Shown: positions 1 to 11,332 of the stretch, piece by piece
Position numbering within the stretch: the first letter of the stretch is position 1
Layout: the number at the start of each line of letters is the position of its first letter
Origin: an uncultured Bacteroidota bacterium
GTDB lineage: Bacteria; Bacteroidota; Bacteroidia; Chitinophagales; LD1
Length of the DNA: 52,946 nt
Reading direction: 5' to 3'
NCBI GenBank assembly: GCA_903861145.1
Contig: CAIOTH010000090.1
Coordinates: 1-52,946 of the forward strand
The notes under the pieces: model-generated
Database searches by the model: none
The model's input: the letters and a program-made list of their open reading frames with translations, nothing else
What the model was told of the DNA's origin: nothing
Position numbers and translations under genes: made by a program

Positions 1-312
1 CTTATGTTCGATGCGGTGTACCCAGTAGCCGGTTAAGTCAATATATACAAAGCAGAAAAAATAGATCCAAACAGGTGGGGAACTCCAATGAAATAATTGA
101 ACGTACTTAAGAAGGAATGAATATGAAATGATAGAGACCGAGAGCTTAAGAGTGTCTTTTAAAATGTTGGTCATGCCGGAACTGAGACTGGCTACTGAGT
201 CAATCATACGGACCTGTTCGCCTTTATAGCGGGCATATATGACTTCAAGAAGCATTGAGATGGTGAAATAAGGGAAGGCGTAATATAGCAGCAGCTTACC
301 GTAACTTTCCAT
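1..312 (-). CDS. Sterol desaturase / fatty acid hydroxylase family protein (partial, 3' end off the window)
   Basis: The first 104 codons of a minus-strand gene that runs off the left edge, read directly by translation from the ATG at 312. The protein has hydrophobic stretches near residues 7-25 and 80-95. It reaches the sequence YWVHRIEH just before the edge; HRxEH is the first histidine cluster of the membrane di-iron hydroxylases (sterol desaturase/fatty acid hydroxylase superfamily), which hydroxylate or desaturate lipids in the membrane. The later histidine clusters lie outside the window, so the substrate cannot be judged. It follows the kinase genes on the same strand after 97 nt with no obvious terminator between, so cotranscription is possible. 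The family call rests on one motif plus topology. Confidence 0.72.
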   Translation of the reverse strand, partial: MESYGKLLLYYAFPYFTISMLLEVIYARYKGEQVRMIDSVASLSSGMTNILKDTLKLSVSIISYSFLLKYVQLFHWSSPPVWIYFFCFVYIDLTGYWVHRIEHK

Positions 313-409
313 AGATATCAGGTTTGAGAATGGAATTTAGGATATGTTACTGACAATATAAAACGAGGAAAAGTTGAGCGCGTAAGGATTATAGCAATGA
401 TGCCATCTA

Positions 410-1597
410 TTAAACTATTGCTTCGTTAAGTTTAATCTTTCCTTTCTCAATGGGTACACCCGGCAGTGTAAAGTAAAAAGTAGCGCCACCATTTACCTTT
501 CCTTCGGCCCATAGTCTACCACCATGTTTGGAAATAACTGCGTGAACCATTGCCAGGCCGACACCGGTGCCCTCAAACTCGGATGGCTTATGCAGGCGTT
601 GAAAGACGCCAAACAGCTTGGTGTAATATTGCATATCGAAGCCTACGCCATTATCCTTGATGTAATAAACATCTTCACCTTCCAATTTCCGGGTGCCGAT
701 TTCTATTACGGGATTTAATTCGTTTCGGGAGTATTTGATTGCGTTTGAAATGAGGTTAACCCACACCTGGTACATTAATCCTTTATCGCCAAAGCCGGGC
801 TTTAACTCCTGGAAACGGAAACGGGCTTTTAGTTGCTCGTTGGCAAGGCGCAATTGGCTTATGGCGGCTTGAACGAGTTCATTCATATCTAACTGCTTTT
901 TAACCGGCTCGGTGCGGCCCAGCCTTGAGAAATCGAGCAGGTCATCGATAAGCTGGCCCATTTGACGGGTATGTTCTTTAATGCCGTGAAGCAACTGTTT
1001 ACCATCCTCATTTAAAACCTCGCCGTATTTTCTGCTTAAGATTGAAGCATAGCCAATAATTACCTGAAGAGGTGAGCGGAGATCATGGGATACTGTTGAA
1101 GTAAAAGACTCAAGTTGCTTATTGGCAACTTCAAGTTCGGCAGTTCTTAATTGCACACGCTCCTCCAGTTCGGCATTTAGTTTTAAAATCTCTTCCTGCG
1201 CTTTAATCTTTTCGGCTTTATCCTGGGCCTCGCGGATAGCGCGAAGGATTTTGGATGGCAATGAGATTATTCTGTCCTTAACCAAATAATCGGTTACCCC
1301 GTTCTTGATTAGTTCAACGGCCCTTTCTTCGCCTATAGTACCTGAGACGATGATGAAGGGTGTGTTAGGGGATATTTTTTGCTTAAGATGAAACGCATCG
1401 ATGCCGGTGAACGAGGGCAACGAGAAGTCGGAGAGAATTACATCGGGAACGAAATTTTTAAGGGCGTTTTCATAATCTTCTTCGGTCAATACCAGCTCGA
1501 CGGTATAATTAATACCACTCTTTTTAAGATTATAAAGAACCAAATCCCTATCGTTGGGGTCGTCTTCAAGAATCAGTATTTTTAATTTTGTGTCCAT
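410..1597 (-). CDS. Receiver-histidine kinase hybrid (REC-HisKA-HATPase)
   Basis: A 395-residue soluble signalling protein with the receiver domain first. Residues about 5-125 form a REC domain with acidic pocket E11-D12-D13, phosphoacceptor D57 and conserved K107. A coiled linker (about 125-165) leads to a HisKA domain with phospho-acceptor H171 in SHDLRSPL, then a HATPase domain with the N-box NLISNAIKYS, DNGVGF and GTGVGLA boxes. No membrane segment is present. It is the third gene of a minus-strand set, 10 nt after the single-domain receiver, so it probably takes phosphate from the upstream sensor kinase and passes the signal on. Domain architecture is clear; the signal and target are unknown. 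Confidence 0.9.
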   Translation of the reverse strand: MDTKLKILILEDDPNDRDLVLYNLKKSGINYTVELVLTEEDYENALKNFVPDVILSDFSLPSFTGIDAFHLKQKISPNTPFIIVSGTIGEERAVELIKNGVTDYLVKDRIISLPSKILRAIREAQDKAEKIKAQEEILKLNAELEERVQLRTAELEVANKQLESFTSTVSHDLRSPLQVIIGYASILSRKYGEVLNEDGKQLLHGIKEHTRQMGQLIDDLLDFSRLGRTEPVKKQLDMNELVQAAISQLRLANEQLKARFRFQELKPGFGDKGLMYQVWVNLISNAIKYSRNELNPVIEIGTRKLEGEDVYYIKDNGVGFDMQYYTKLFGVFQRLHKPSEFEGTGVGLAMVHAVISKHGGRLWAEGKVNGGATFYFTLPGVPIEKGKIKLNEAIV

Positions 1598-1607
1598 AAC
1601 GCAATAT

Positions 1608-2045
1608 TTAGTAAGGGCTTTTATTTACTATTATCCAGTAGAGGCCTAAGTTTGAAATTGCTTTAAAGAATTCTTCGAATGCCACGGGCTTAACTACATA
1701 ACTGTTAACCCCCAACGAATAGCACGTTTGAATATCGGGGTCCTCGCTTGATGAGGTAAGAACCACCACGGGTATTTTGCTTGTCCGCTCATCGGCACGT
1801 ATAGTACGCAACACTTCAATACCATTTACTTTAGGCATTTTTAAATCGAGCAATATTACCTTGGGCTTAAAGCTTATTTCGCGACCCGAATAATCACCTT
1901 CGGCAAATAAAAAATCAAGGGCTTGCGCACCATCTTTAAGGTGGACCAATTTGTTAGCCAAGCCGTTTTTTTTCAATGCCCTGATGGTCATTTCAGCATC
2001 GCCATCATTATCTTCAACAAGTAGTATCTCTATGTCTTCATTCAT
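1608..2045 (-). CDS. Single-domain response regulator (Rcp1-like receiver)
   Basis: A 145-residue stand-alone receiver with no output domain. The acidic pair E11-D12, phosphoacceptor D67 in LLDLKMP, T/S in VVLTSS and K in YVVKP are all present. The long insertion before the D67 strand is typical of the Rcp1 family of phytochrome and kinase partners. The start is placed at the ATG at 2045: an open frame continues upstream, but only inside the kinase gene. The kinase stop and this start share the 8-nt ATGAATGA overlap, which implies translational coupling and fixed stoichiometry with the kinase. Confidence 0.9.
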   Translation of the reverse strand: MNEDIEILLVEDNDGDAEMTIRALKKNGLANKLVHLKDGAQALDFLFAEGDYSGREISFKPKVILLDLKMPKVNGIEVLRTIRADERTSKIPVVVLTSSSEDPDIQTCYSLGVNSYVVKPVAFEEFFKAISNLGLYWIIVNKSPY

Positions 2046-4224
2046 GATTATTCTTTTTGGGTAATGAAAAATAAAAAGTGGCCCCTTCGTTTTTTTTTCC
2101 TTCGGCCCATACCTTTCCACCATGCCTTGTTATAATGCGATGAACGATTGCAAGACCTACACCAGTGCCCTCAAATTCCGTATCTGAATGCAACCTTTGA
2201 AAAACACCAAACAACTTACCGACATAACGCATATCGAACCCTACTCCGTTATCTTTTACATAGTATATAACTTCTCCTTCGGTGAGAGATGAACCGATTT
2301 CGACCTGTGCGGTTTGCTTTAATCCGGAATACTTTACGGCGTTAGAAATTAGGTTTATCCATACCTGCTTAATGGCAACGCTATCGGCCTCAACGGGTAC
2401 TAAATCATTTATTTTAAACTCCAGTTTATGCCCGTTCTTTTCAGTTTTTAAATCATTGCAAATGCCCGCAGCCATGTGCTGCATTGATAAGTTCATTTTC
2501 ACTAATTCTTTTCGGCTGAGGCGCGAAAAACTGAGCAGGTCATCAATTAACTGGCCCATCTTTTGGGCATTGCTCATAATGTTATTCATTAGCCTTTGGG
2601 CCTCGGCATCCAATTGGTGACCGTAGTCTTCCATTAATATTTGCGTAAAGCCATGAACGCCGCGCAGTGGCGCGCGCAAATCATGCGACACAGAGTATGA
2701 AAACGATTCCAGCTCTTTATTAGCTGCTTTTAAACGTTCCTCGGCCTTTTTGCGCTCGGTGTGATTGAAAACTGTGGAACGGCTTTTTACAAAGTTTCCG
2801 TTATCATCAAAAACTGCTATTGAATTAACCAGCGCCGGGAAAGTTGTACCATCTTTTCTTTGAAACTCATATTCAAGGTCGTTCACGTATCCGTTTTCAA
2901 GATAGCTGGCAAAAACTTCGTTAAATGTACTTAAGTGAGCCGCCCTGCTTTTAGGTGTGAGCAAATCCTCGTACTTCATTTTCCCTACAACCTCATTGCC
3001 GGAATAGCCCAGCCAGTGCAAAAGAGTTTGATTAATGTTAACGATAAAGATGTTCGAGTCTACCGAAAAGTACCCGCAAGGTGCCTGGTCATACAATTCT
3101 TTTATTTCGTCATTGGCTCTTAGTATTTCGCGCTCATTTCTAATGAGCTGCGTTACGTCAACCACGCTGTTAATGATGTATATCAATTCGCCTTTTTCAT
3201 CTATCACCGGCTTATTAAAGGGACTCCAGTATCTTTCTTCAAAAATACCATCAGGCCTGCGGATGTCGTATTTCAGAACGGCCATGGCATGGGCTGTTTT
3301 TGTCTCAATTACTGTATTAAACGAAGTACGGAGATTTGAAATTCCATCCGTCCCAGGATCGTCGGGATTTTCGGGGAAAACTTCGAACAGTGGCTTGCCC
3401 ACGATTTCATTCCTCTTTGTCATGGTAGCCTGCAAATATTCATCGCTAACGGCATCAATAATTAAATTGGGTAAAAGGATAAGATAGAGCCCGGGAGCAG
3501 ATTCGAACATGGCTTTGAAATCGGAAAGCTCCTTTATTCTTTTATCCAATTCATTGTTCCATTTGGTAACCTGCCGACTATGTTCTTGCTGCTGGCGCAG
3601 GTAACTACCAGCGATAAAAAGCAACAAGAAGGTAAGTAATATCAATAACACAAACAAAGCAACCAAAGCGCTATTAAAGGTTGCTATGTTTTGTTCATTA
3701 GTCTTTTGCCTTTGCTTAAGCAGCGCACTTTCCTCTTGTTGAAGGTTATCGGTAATTTGCCGAATATGATCAGTAATTCGCTTTCCCTGGCCAGTTGCCA
3801 CTAACGCAGACGCAGCGGCTAGTCCGTGGTTACTTCTTAATTCGACCGATTTAAATGAAAAATCGAGCCGCTGTTTCATATAAACATTGAGCGAATCGAT
3901 GCGAAGTTGCTGACGGGGATTATCGGAGGTGAGCGATTTTAATTGTGAGATGTTAGTGGAGAAGGCTTTATCTGCTGCCCATAAAGGTTGCAGAAAGGTG
4001 CTATCATTTGAAATAATGAATCCGCGTGAGGCGGTTTCAATATCCTTGGCCAGCAATAAAATATTGCCGGATTGATACAGTACCAGTTGGGTATGCTGTA
4101 CCCACCGAACCGAATTGGCCAATTTTTGATTGCTTTGATAAACTACATACCCTGTTAATCCTATGCCTGCTACAATGATGCAGGACAACGCCAGTAACTT
4201 TTGATTGAGGGGAATTTTAGTCAT
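2038..4224 (-). CDS. Membrane sensor histidine kinase, CHASE3-PAS-PAS-HisKA-HATPase
   Basis: A 728-residue sensor. Transmembrane segments near residues 8-28 and 183-206 bracket an extracytoplasmic region of CHASE3 type, recognised by the [10 protein letters not shown] signature. A coiled region and two PAS/PAC modules (about 235-365 and 370-495) follow, then HisKA with phospho-acceptor H514 in SHDLRAPL and a HATPase domain with [16 protein letters not shown] and GTGVGLA. CHASE3 domains sense unknown extracellular cues. It is the first gene of the three-gene phosphorelay set and overlaps the next gene by 8 nt. Its C-terminal kinase core closely resembles that of the downstream hybrid, suggesting duplication within the operon. 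Confidence 0.92.
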   Translation of the reverse strand: MTKIPLNQKLLALSCIIVAGIGLTGYVVYQSNQKLANSVRWVQHTQLVLYQSGNILLLAKDIETASRGFIISNDSTFLQPLWAADKAFSTNISQLKSLTSDNPRQQLRIDSLNVYMKQRLDFSFKSVELRSNHGLAAASALVATGQGKRITDHIRQITDNLQQEESALLKQRQKTNEQNIATFNSALVALFVLLILLTFLLLFIAGSYLRQQQEHSRQVTKWNNELDKRIKELSDFKAMFESAPGLYLILLPNLIIDAVSDEYLQATMTKRNEIVGKPLFEVFPENPDDPGTDGISNLRTSFNTVIETKTAHAMAVLKYDIRRPDGIFEERYWSPFNKPVIDEKGELIYIINSVVDVTQLIRNEREILRANDEIKELYDQAPCGYFSVDSNIFIVNINQTLLHWLGYSGNEVVGKMKYEDLLTPKSRAAHLSTFNEVFASYLENGYVNDLEYEFQRKDGTTFPALVNSIAVFDDNGNFVKSRSTVFNHTERKKAEERLKAANKELESFSYSVSHDLRAPLRGVHGFTQILMEDYGHQLDAEAQRLMNNIMSNAQKMGQLIDDLLSFSRLSRKELVKMNLSMQHMAAGICNDLKTEKNGHKLEFKINDLVPVEADSVAIKQVWINLISNAVKYSGLKQTAQVEIGSSLTEGEVIYYVKDNGVGFDMRYVGKLFGVFQRLHSDTEFEGTGVGLAIVHRIITRHGGKVWAEGKKNEGATFYFSLPKKNNHE

Positions 4225-4540
4225 GGTCTTCTTTCGGATTCAAATACAGCACATCCAGGCAGAATTACCTGTGCAACTAAAAAATGTAGCCAATAAACCC
4301 ATTCAAGTATTTATTGTTATGTTAATTTTTTAATCTTTGAATTAAATATAGCGAATTAGGTTGGTAAAGTCGCTCACCCGAAAGAGTGAAATTTGTTAAA
4401 TTCTTGTCTTTCGAGTCAACTTTCTAATTCTAAATGATTCATTTTGAATCAATTTACGAAATTGTATTATATCGCAATATGCTGAATATCAAATGACTCC
4501 TTTTTACAGATAGCGGTTTTCCGTTTGGCAATTGGTCAAT
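4225..4540. other. AT-rich intergenic region upstream of the kinase operon
   Basis: About 316 nt with no open frame worth reporting. It must contain the promoter of the kinase operon on the minus strand, but I found no full TAnnTTTG match; the nearest is a 7/8-type box (CAAATACA on the plus strand) close to the kinase start. The stretch is strongly AT-rich. No repeat or RNA structure stood out apart from the terminator that follows. Confidence 0.4.
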
Positions 4541-4571
4541 AAAAAAAACCATCAGAGATGGCCTTTTTTTT
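4541..4571 (-). terminator. Intrinsic terminator after the SprB-repeat gene
   Basis: On the minus strand a CCATC/GATGG stem with a 3-nt loop (TCT), preceded by A/G-rich sequence and followed by a run of eight T. It lies about 17-47 nt past the stop of the giant secreted protein gene and is oriented to end its transcription before the kinase operon promoter region. Confidence 0.75.
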
Positions 4572-4587
4572 CTGATAAGGGTCTTTG

Positions 4588-7500
4588 CTAGCGCGTAATC
4601 ATTATAGATTTGGTAGAACTGCTGCCCAAAGTAATTACACGGATAATATATAGGCCGGTTGCATACTCGCTCAAATTGTAACTTTTTTTCAAACTCTGCA
4701 CATTCGTAACCTCATCAACCTGCAACCTTTCCCCTAAAGTATTATACCATTCAATTGTTGCATTTGCCGGTTGAGGTATTTGCAAATCGATAAATACCTG
4801 ACCTGTACTTGGATTTGGATAAAGATTGAGGCTGATAGCCTGATCCATGATTGAGACGCCAGTTGTACCCGCAACAACTATACTGCCTGCTGATTCGCAA
4901 TTATTTCCGTCGGTAACTGTTACGTAGTAGGTTCCCGGAGCAAGATTATTAATAACAGCAGTTGAGGCACCGGTATTCCAATGATAAGAATAATTACCTA
5001 TGCCGCTTACAGTGGCAGTTGCCGTGCCATTATTGTTTGCCCCGGTAGCCGGAGTTGACGACATTGTTAGTGATGGCCCCCCTATATTGCTAATAGATGC
5101 AGAACCGGTGGCCGAACAACCTTTACTATCGGTTATGGTTAAATTGTAATTACCTGCAGCCAGGTTATTTGCAGAATCGGCAGTTTGTACGGGTGAGGTG
5201 CCCCATGCATAATTATAAGGCGGATAACCACCCAACACCCATGCTAATGCGCTACCCTGGGCCTGCCCGCAAGGCGAGGGTGTTGGAATTGCAGAAGCAA
5301 ATAACCCACCGGAACTGTTTTGAGGTAAAGTGTCAGACTCAACCACTGAACACCCAATGGCATCAATAATAGTTACCGTATAAATACCGCTTATTAGGTT
5401 GCTGATGGCAGAGGCCGTAGAGCCGTTACTCCAGCTATAGGCATAGGGCGATGTACCGTTAAATGGCAATAAATTAATTGCACCACTACTATCGCTGCAT
5501 ACAGGATACTGACGAATCCAAGAGCCGGTGCCTATTGGTTCGGGATTATTAATTACTGTAACCGTAGTTGAAGAGCTGCATCCGTTTTGGTCGCTTATTG
5601 TAAGATGGTAGTTTCCGGCATCTAAACCGGTTAAACTGCTTAAGGTGCTTGAGTTGCTCCAGGCATAAATATATGGAGTACTGCCACCGTTAGCCATAAC
5701 ATTAATAGTGCCGATATGGCTGTTGCAAATGGTTGCAGTTGCGATTGCATTTATGCTAACACTATTATTAGTAATAGTTAAAGGTAACGAAGATGATGTA
5801 GTACAACCTGCAGCATCCGTAACTGTTACAATATATAATCCGCCCTCCAAACCATTAAGTGTAGATGTGGTTGCTGTATTGCTCCAGGAATAAGAATACG
5901 GCGGACTACCAATACCGGGAAAAGCAGTAATTATACTACCGTTGTGTTGTGTACAAACCGGTGATGTGCCCGATAGCCTAATGTTCAATCCATCATTTGC
6001 AGTGTGCACATAACCGGTAGCGGAAACGATGCACCCATTAGCATCGGTAATTGTTACTTTATAAGTACCGGCAGCAAGACTATCAATAAATGCCAGGCTT
6101 CCACCGGTGCTCCACTGAAATTGTAATGGGAATTGAGCACCATGAACGGTTGCCAAAAGCACTCCATTATGAGCCGCACAAATGGCGTTGGTAGCGCTTA
6201 TTACTGTGGTTAAACTATCGGGAGAAGAAGTTACCATGATTGTATCCTTTATTTTGCAACCATTATTATCAGTTATAGTAACTGCGTAGCGCCCTGCAGC
6301 GATATTGTTTGTTGAGTCGTGGGTGCTGCCGGTACTCCAGGCATAGGTGTAAGGTGTAGCACCACCTGCTGCAAACGCCGTTGCTGAACCATTACTTGCA
6401 CCGCATGTGGGTTTATGGATAGAGACAGAATCATGCGTATTGCTGGTGCCTACCCATGCCCTTCCATCGGCAGTACAGCCATTGACATCGGTTACTACAA
6501 GATCGTAAACTCCTCCTTCAAGATTATTAATGGCTGCCGTTATATCACCGGTGCTCCAGAGAAACGAATAAGGGGGGGCGCCGCCGGCCGGGGCACTGGC
6601 GGCTGAACCGTTATACAGATTGCAGCTTGCCGAGACCGTAGTAATGTTAGTAGCGATGTTGGCAGTATTATCGAGAATGATGGCTATGCCATGACCAACA
6701 CAACCATTATTATCATAAACATTTACCGTATAAATACCGGGTGCCAAACCATGTATGGTGGCTGTGGTTGCGTCATTGCTCCAGTAGTACTTGTAAGGAG
6801 CTTCACCACCCGTGGCCGCGGCTGTTGCCCAACCTGTATCTTTATCGCAAAGGGCATTAGCACTTGTTACATTAACAGTTATTGGTATGCTAACATTAGT
6901 TACTACTACGTCAGCATTTGCAACGCATCCGTTTATATCTGTTACGGTAAGTAAATAATCACCGGCACTTAACCCATTTATCGATTCGCTGGAGAAACCG
7001 TTACCCCAGTCGTAATAGTAAGGCGATGCTCCACCGGTAGCTACAACACTTGCTGAGCCCTTAAATCCATCGCAGGTATCGGGTTTTGATGAACCATTGA
7101 CATAGATGATAGAATCGTTCCGTGCAATGTATGCGCTCGCGCTTGCACTGCACCCCCGAGAGTCGGTAGCGGTTACGTAGTACGTACCTGTGACACCTAC
7201 AAAGTTAGAGCTTGATATATTGTCTGAAATTATGTCTCCTGCCCCACTCCAAAGATAATTGTAAGGCGCTTGACCGCCATATGCTACTGCCAGAATATGT
7301 CCTTCGCTTTTGCAAATAATTGCCGAAGTTGACATTCCGATGCGAATGTTTTCAGTGCTATCGCTTATGGCACGGCTGGCCACAGCAGTGCAGCCGTTAG
7401 CATCGGTTATGGTTACAGCATAATTGCCTGCCGCAAGACCAACGTTGTAGCATAAAGCGCCGTGGCTATTTACTCCGTTGCTCCAGGTAAATAAATAAGG

Positions 7501-9078
7501 TTCTGTTCCTCCAGTGGCAATTCCTACAAGTACGCCATTGGCCCTGCCGCAAAATGGAGGTGATACTGTATTGAGATAGGGAACTATTGCATCAGTAGTA
7601 AACGGAATGATTGTGAAATAGCAATAAGCTACACAGCCACGTGAATCTGTTACGGTTACCGAATAGTTGCCGGCTGCCATATTTATGGAGGTATCTTTTG
7701 TAAAACCGTTGCTCCAATCAAAAGTATATGGAGGTACACCACCGGTGGCAGTAGCAACAGCCCAGCCGTCGGGTACACAGTGGCTGTTGTGTGTTTCTAC
7801 ACTAATCATAAGCGATGATGTGGTATCGGGTAGTGTAAAACTGGTGTCAGCGGTGCAACCCAACTGGTCAACTATGTGTAGCTTATACACTCCCCCCGCT
7901 AAAGAAAAAATTTGATTGGACGTAGAGCCGGTATTCCATGTGAATTCATAAGGGGCGATGCCACCAAACGGATTAGAAGTGGCAGAGCCTCCGCCCTGGC
8001 AAGTTGCGGGAAATACCGACACATCGGGTATTATATTACTGGTAGTTTGGGTGTTTACGGTGCCGCTGGCTGTGGCAACACAGCCTTCAACATCAGTAAC
8101 GGTAAATGAATAAACACCGGCACTTAAACCTGTTATATAACTGGCATCGCTGCCATTGCTCCACTCAAAAGATTCCACAGTATAAAAGCTGGAATAGTTA
8201 GCAGTTGCGGTGCCGATTGGGATACAACCGGTGGGCGTGGTTGTTACAAAAGCGGGTATAGTATCGGTTGATTCAACAATGGTAAAACTATCAACCCGAT
8301 GGCAGCCATTGATGTCTGTAGTAGTAACAAAATAAATTCCCGGTGTAAGGTCAGTATCTTCATAGCCCGATTGTCCGTTACTCCATTCAAAACTGTTCTC
8401 TATTCCATTCAGCACCTCACCAATGATCACATAACCATTATTTTGATGACAGAAATCAGGGCTTACTTCATTATATGCTAATTGCAAAGGGTCGGTATCA
8501 ACCCCTAATGTCCACGTGCGATAGCCGTGGCAACCGGCGCTGTCGGTAATAGTCACGCTGTAGGTTTCAGATAAAAGATGGTAATCTGTCCAACCTGTTT
8601 CTCCATTGCTCCATTCAAAAGTAAACGGCGGCAAACCGCCTGTAAATATTGTGGCAATTTGAATATAGCCATTATCATTCAGGCATATAGGATTAATAAC
8701 CCGGTCCGAGAATCCAAGGTTGGCGGTATCGGCTACCACAGTAATATTATATGATACCGTGCACGCCCGAAAATCAGTTGCTGTTACACTGTAAACACCG
8801 GGTGCCAGGTTATTGATGCCTACGCCAGCGCGGCCCACAGTTGTTGCCCCTGTGCTCCATTGATAAGTAAGGTCGTTTACAAGGGGGTTGGTGACTACAT
8901 TTACTATAATCTCACCATTGTTCAATTTACAATGAGGTGCTGTTATATCTACCTCAAAGCCCGCACTATTGCCGGGGCAGTTAGCACCGGTTTGAACGGC
9001 CTGGCCAAAAGCAATGAAACAAAAAAATGAAACGCAGCCGGTAATGACGGCCTTAGCGAATGAAGGGGAACCTATCAT
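4588..9078 (-). CDS. Giant SprB-repeat secreted protein with T9SS type A sorting domain
   Basis: A 1496-residue predicted secreted surface protein. Residues 1-26 form a signal peptide ending at about FGQA. Eighteen repeats of about 75 residues follow; each has a GGxxPYxYxWSNG core and ends LxxGxYxVTVTDxxGC, the pattern of SprB repeats (known from the Flavobacterium gliding adhesin SprB). The last about 80 residues start LYPNPS and match the type A C-terminal sorting domain used by T9SS for export and attachment. No catalytic domain is visible, so adhesion or surface-layer roles are likely (inference). The gene stands alone with its own terminator. Seventeen of the 18 repeats carry a Cys pair; the last lacks the first Cys. 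Confidence 0.92.
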   Translation of the reverse strand: MIGSPSFAKAVITGCVSFFCFIAFGQAVQTGANCPGNSAGFEVDITAPHCKLNNGEIIVNVVTNPLVNDLTYQWSTGATTVGRAGVGINNLAPGVYSVTATDFRACTVSYNITVVADTANLGFSDRVINPICLNDNGYIQIATIFTGGLPPFTFEWSNGETGWTDYHLLSETYSVTITDSAGCHGYRTWTLGVDTDPLQLAYNEVSPDFCHQNNGYVIIGEVLNGIENSFEWSNGQSGYEDTDLTPGIYFVTTTDINGCHRVDSFTIVESTDTIPAFVTTTPTGCIPIGTATANYSSFYTVESFEWSNGSDASYITGLSAGVYSFTVTDVEGCVATASGTVNTQTTSNIIPDVSVFPATCQGGGSATSNPFGGIAPYEFTWNTGSTSNQIFSLAGGVYKLHIVDQLGCTADTSFTLPDTTSSLMISVETHNSHCVPDGWAVATATGGVPPYTFDWSNGFTKDTSINMAAGNYSVTVTDSRGCVAYCYFTIIPFTTDAIVPYLNTVSPPFCGRANGVLVGIATGGTEPYLFTWSNGVNSHGALCYNVGLAAGNYAVTITDANGCTAVASRAISDSTENIRIGMSTSAIICKSEGHILAVAYGGQAPYNYLWSGAGDIISDNISSSNFVGVTGTYYVTATDSRGCSASASAYIARNDSIIYVNGSSKPDTCDGFKGSASVVATGGASPYYYDWGNGFSSESINGLSAGDYLLTVTDINGCVANADVVVTNVSIPITVNVTSANALCDKDTGWATAAATGGEAPYKYYWSNDATTATIHGLAPGIYTVNVYDNNGCVGHGIAIILDNTANIATNITTVSASCNLYNGSAASAPAGGAPPYSFLWSTGDITAAINNLEGGVYDLVVTDVNGCTADGRAWVGTSNTHDSVSIHKPTCGASNGSATAFAAGGATPYTYAWSTGSTHDSTNNIAAGRYAVTITDNNGCKIKDTIMVTSSPDSLTTVISATNAICAAHNGVLLATVHGAQFPLQFQWSTGGSLAFIDSLAAGTYKVTITDANGCIVSATGYVHTANDGLNIRLSGTSPVCTQHNGSIITAFPGIGSPPYSYSWSNTATTSTLNGLEGGLYIVTVTDAAGCTTSSSLPLTITNNSVSINAIATATICNSHIGTINVMANGGSTPYIYAWSNSSTLSSLTGLDAGNYHLTISDQNGCSSSTTVTVINNPEPIGTGSWIRQYPVCSDSSGAINLLPFNGTSPYAYSWSNGSTASAISNLISGIYTVTIIDAIGCSVVESDTLPQNSSGGLFASAIPTPSPCGQAQGSALAWVLGGYPPYNYAWGTSPVQTADSANNLAAGNYNLTITDSKGCSATGSASISNIGGPSLTMSSTPATGANNNGTATATVSGIGNYSYHWNTGASTAVINNLAPGTYYVTVTDGNNCESAGSIVVAGTTGVSIMDQAISLNLYPNPSTGQVFIDLQIPQPANATIEWYNTLGERLQVDEVTNVQSLKKSYNLSEYATGLYIIRVITLGSSSTKSIMITR
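4857..8961 (-). repeat. Eighteen tandem SprB-like coding repeats
   Basis: The coding region holds 18 diverged units of roughly 225 nt. At protein level each ends with a TD-x-x-GC-like signature (DFRAC, DSAGC, DINGC, DVEGC and so on to DGNNC). DNA copies are too diverged to be recent duplicates, but WSNG and VTITD segments are similar between units. Boundaries are approximate. Confidence 0.85.
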
Positions 9079-9246
9079 ACATTATGATTTTACAATGCCT
9101 TTAAAACAGGAAGGCCGGGCAAAAACGCAAAGCGAACATGACAGCAGATATTTCGGTCGTCCAGAGGAATGCAAGATAATAATATCGGCAAAAATTGAAA
9201 GTGAAATTTGCGCGACCTAATGGCGTAAACCTTGCCACCACCCAAA

Positions 9247-9278
9247 ACAAAAAGGGCCGTAATAAAACGGCCCTTTTC
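9247..9278 (-). terminator. Intrinsic terminator after atpC
   Basis: A strong hairpin with an AAGGGCCGT/ACGGCCCTT stem and a short AT loop, followed on the minus strand by TTTTTGTTTT. It begins just past the atpC stop and closes the atpD-atpC transcript. Confidence 0.85.
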
Positions 9279-9300
9279 AATATTATAAAATAAATAGCGA

Positions 9301-9549
9301 CTATTCGGCAGTTCCACCTTCGGCGCAAACAATTACTTTGTTATTGAGACATTCAACAAAGCCACCGGTGATGGTAATTTTCTTCTCGCCCTGGGCGGTT
9401 TTAAACTTGACTATACCGTTTTTAAGTGCCGAAATAATTGGCGCATGGTGATTCAAAATTTCGAACGAACCATCTACACCGGGAAGCTGAACCAAAGTTG
9501 CTTCGCCGCTGTAAAGCTTTTTTTCGGGCGTTAATATATCAAGGGTCAT
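9301..9549 (-). CDS. atpC: ATP synthase F1 epsilon subunit (short form)
   Basis: An 82-residue protein starting MTLDILTPEKKLYSGEA, the N-terminal beta-sandwich of the F1 epsilon subunit that couples the gamma rotor to the c-ring. It ends after the sandwich (around VIVCAEGG), so the C-terminal helical hairpin of the about 135-residue E. coli protein is absent. That hairpin mediates epsilon inhibition elsewhere, so this enzyme should lack that control. Short forms are usual in this phylum. It lies 8 nt after atpD and is followed by a strong terminator. Confidence 0.95.
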   Translation of the reverse strand: MTLDILTPEKKLYSGEATLVQLPGVDGSFEILNHHAPIISALKNGIVKFKTAQGEKKITITGGFVECLNNKVIVCAEGGTAE

Positions 9550-9557
9550 GTAGCTTA

Positions 9558-11231
<1,674 letters not shown>

Positions 11232-11304
11232 TTAGTTGGCATTGAAGAAACCCAAAGGGGACTTGAGACATCTATATTATATTTCAGATGGCACACTACT
11301 CTCT

Positions 11305-11328
11305 AAAAACCAACCAGTTACGCTGGTT
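11305..11328 (-). terminator. Probable terminator after the metallophosphoesterase gene
   Basis: AACCAG/CTGGTT stem with a 5-nt loop beginning 5 nt past the stop codon, followed on the minus strand by GGTTTTTAG. The stem is short, so termination may be partial. Confidence 0.5.
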
Positions 11329-11332
11329 ATCG

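Noticed and set aside
4857-8961. Regular repeats that could suggest a CRISPR-like or satellite array
   Set aside because: Repeat units are in frame, protein-conserved and diverged in DNA; no identical direct repeats with spacers.
9090-9332. Overlapping minus-strand frames of 75-80 codons upstream of the giant protein gene
   Set aside because: They run through the atpC terminator and the atpC coding end in other frames; no recognisable protein features.
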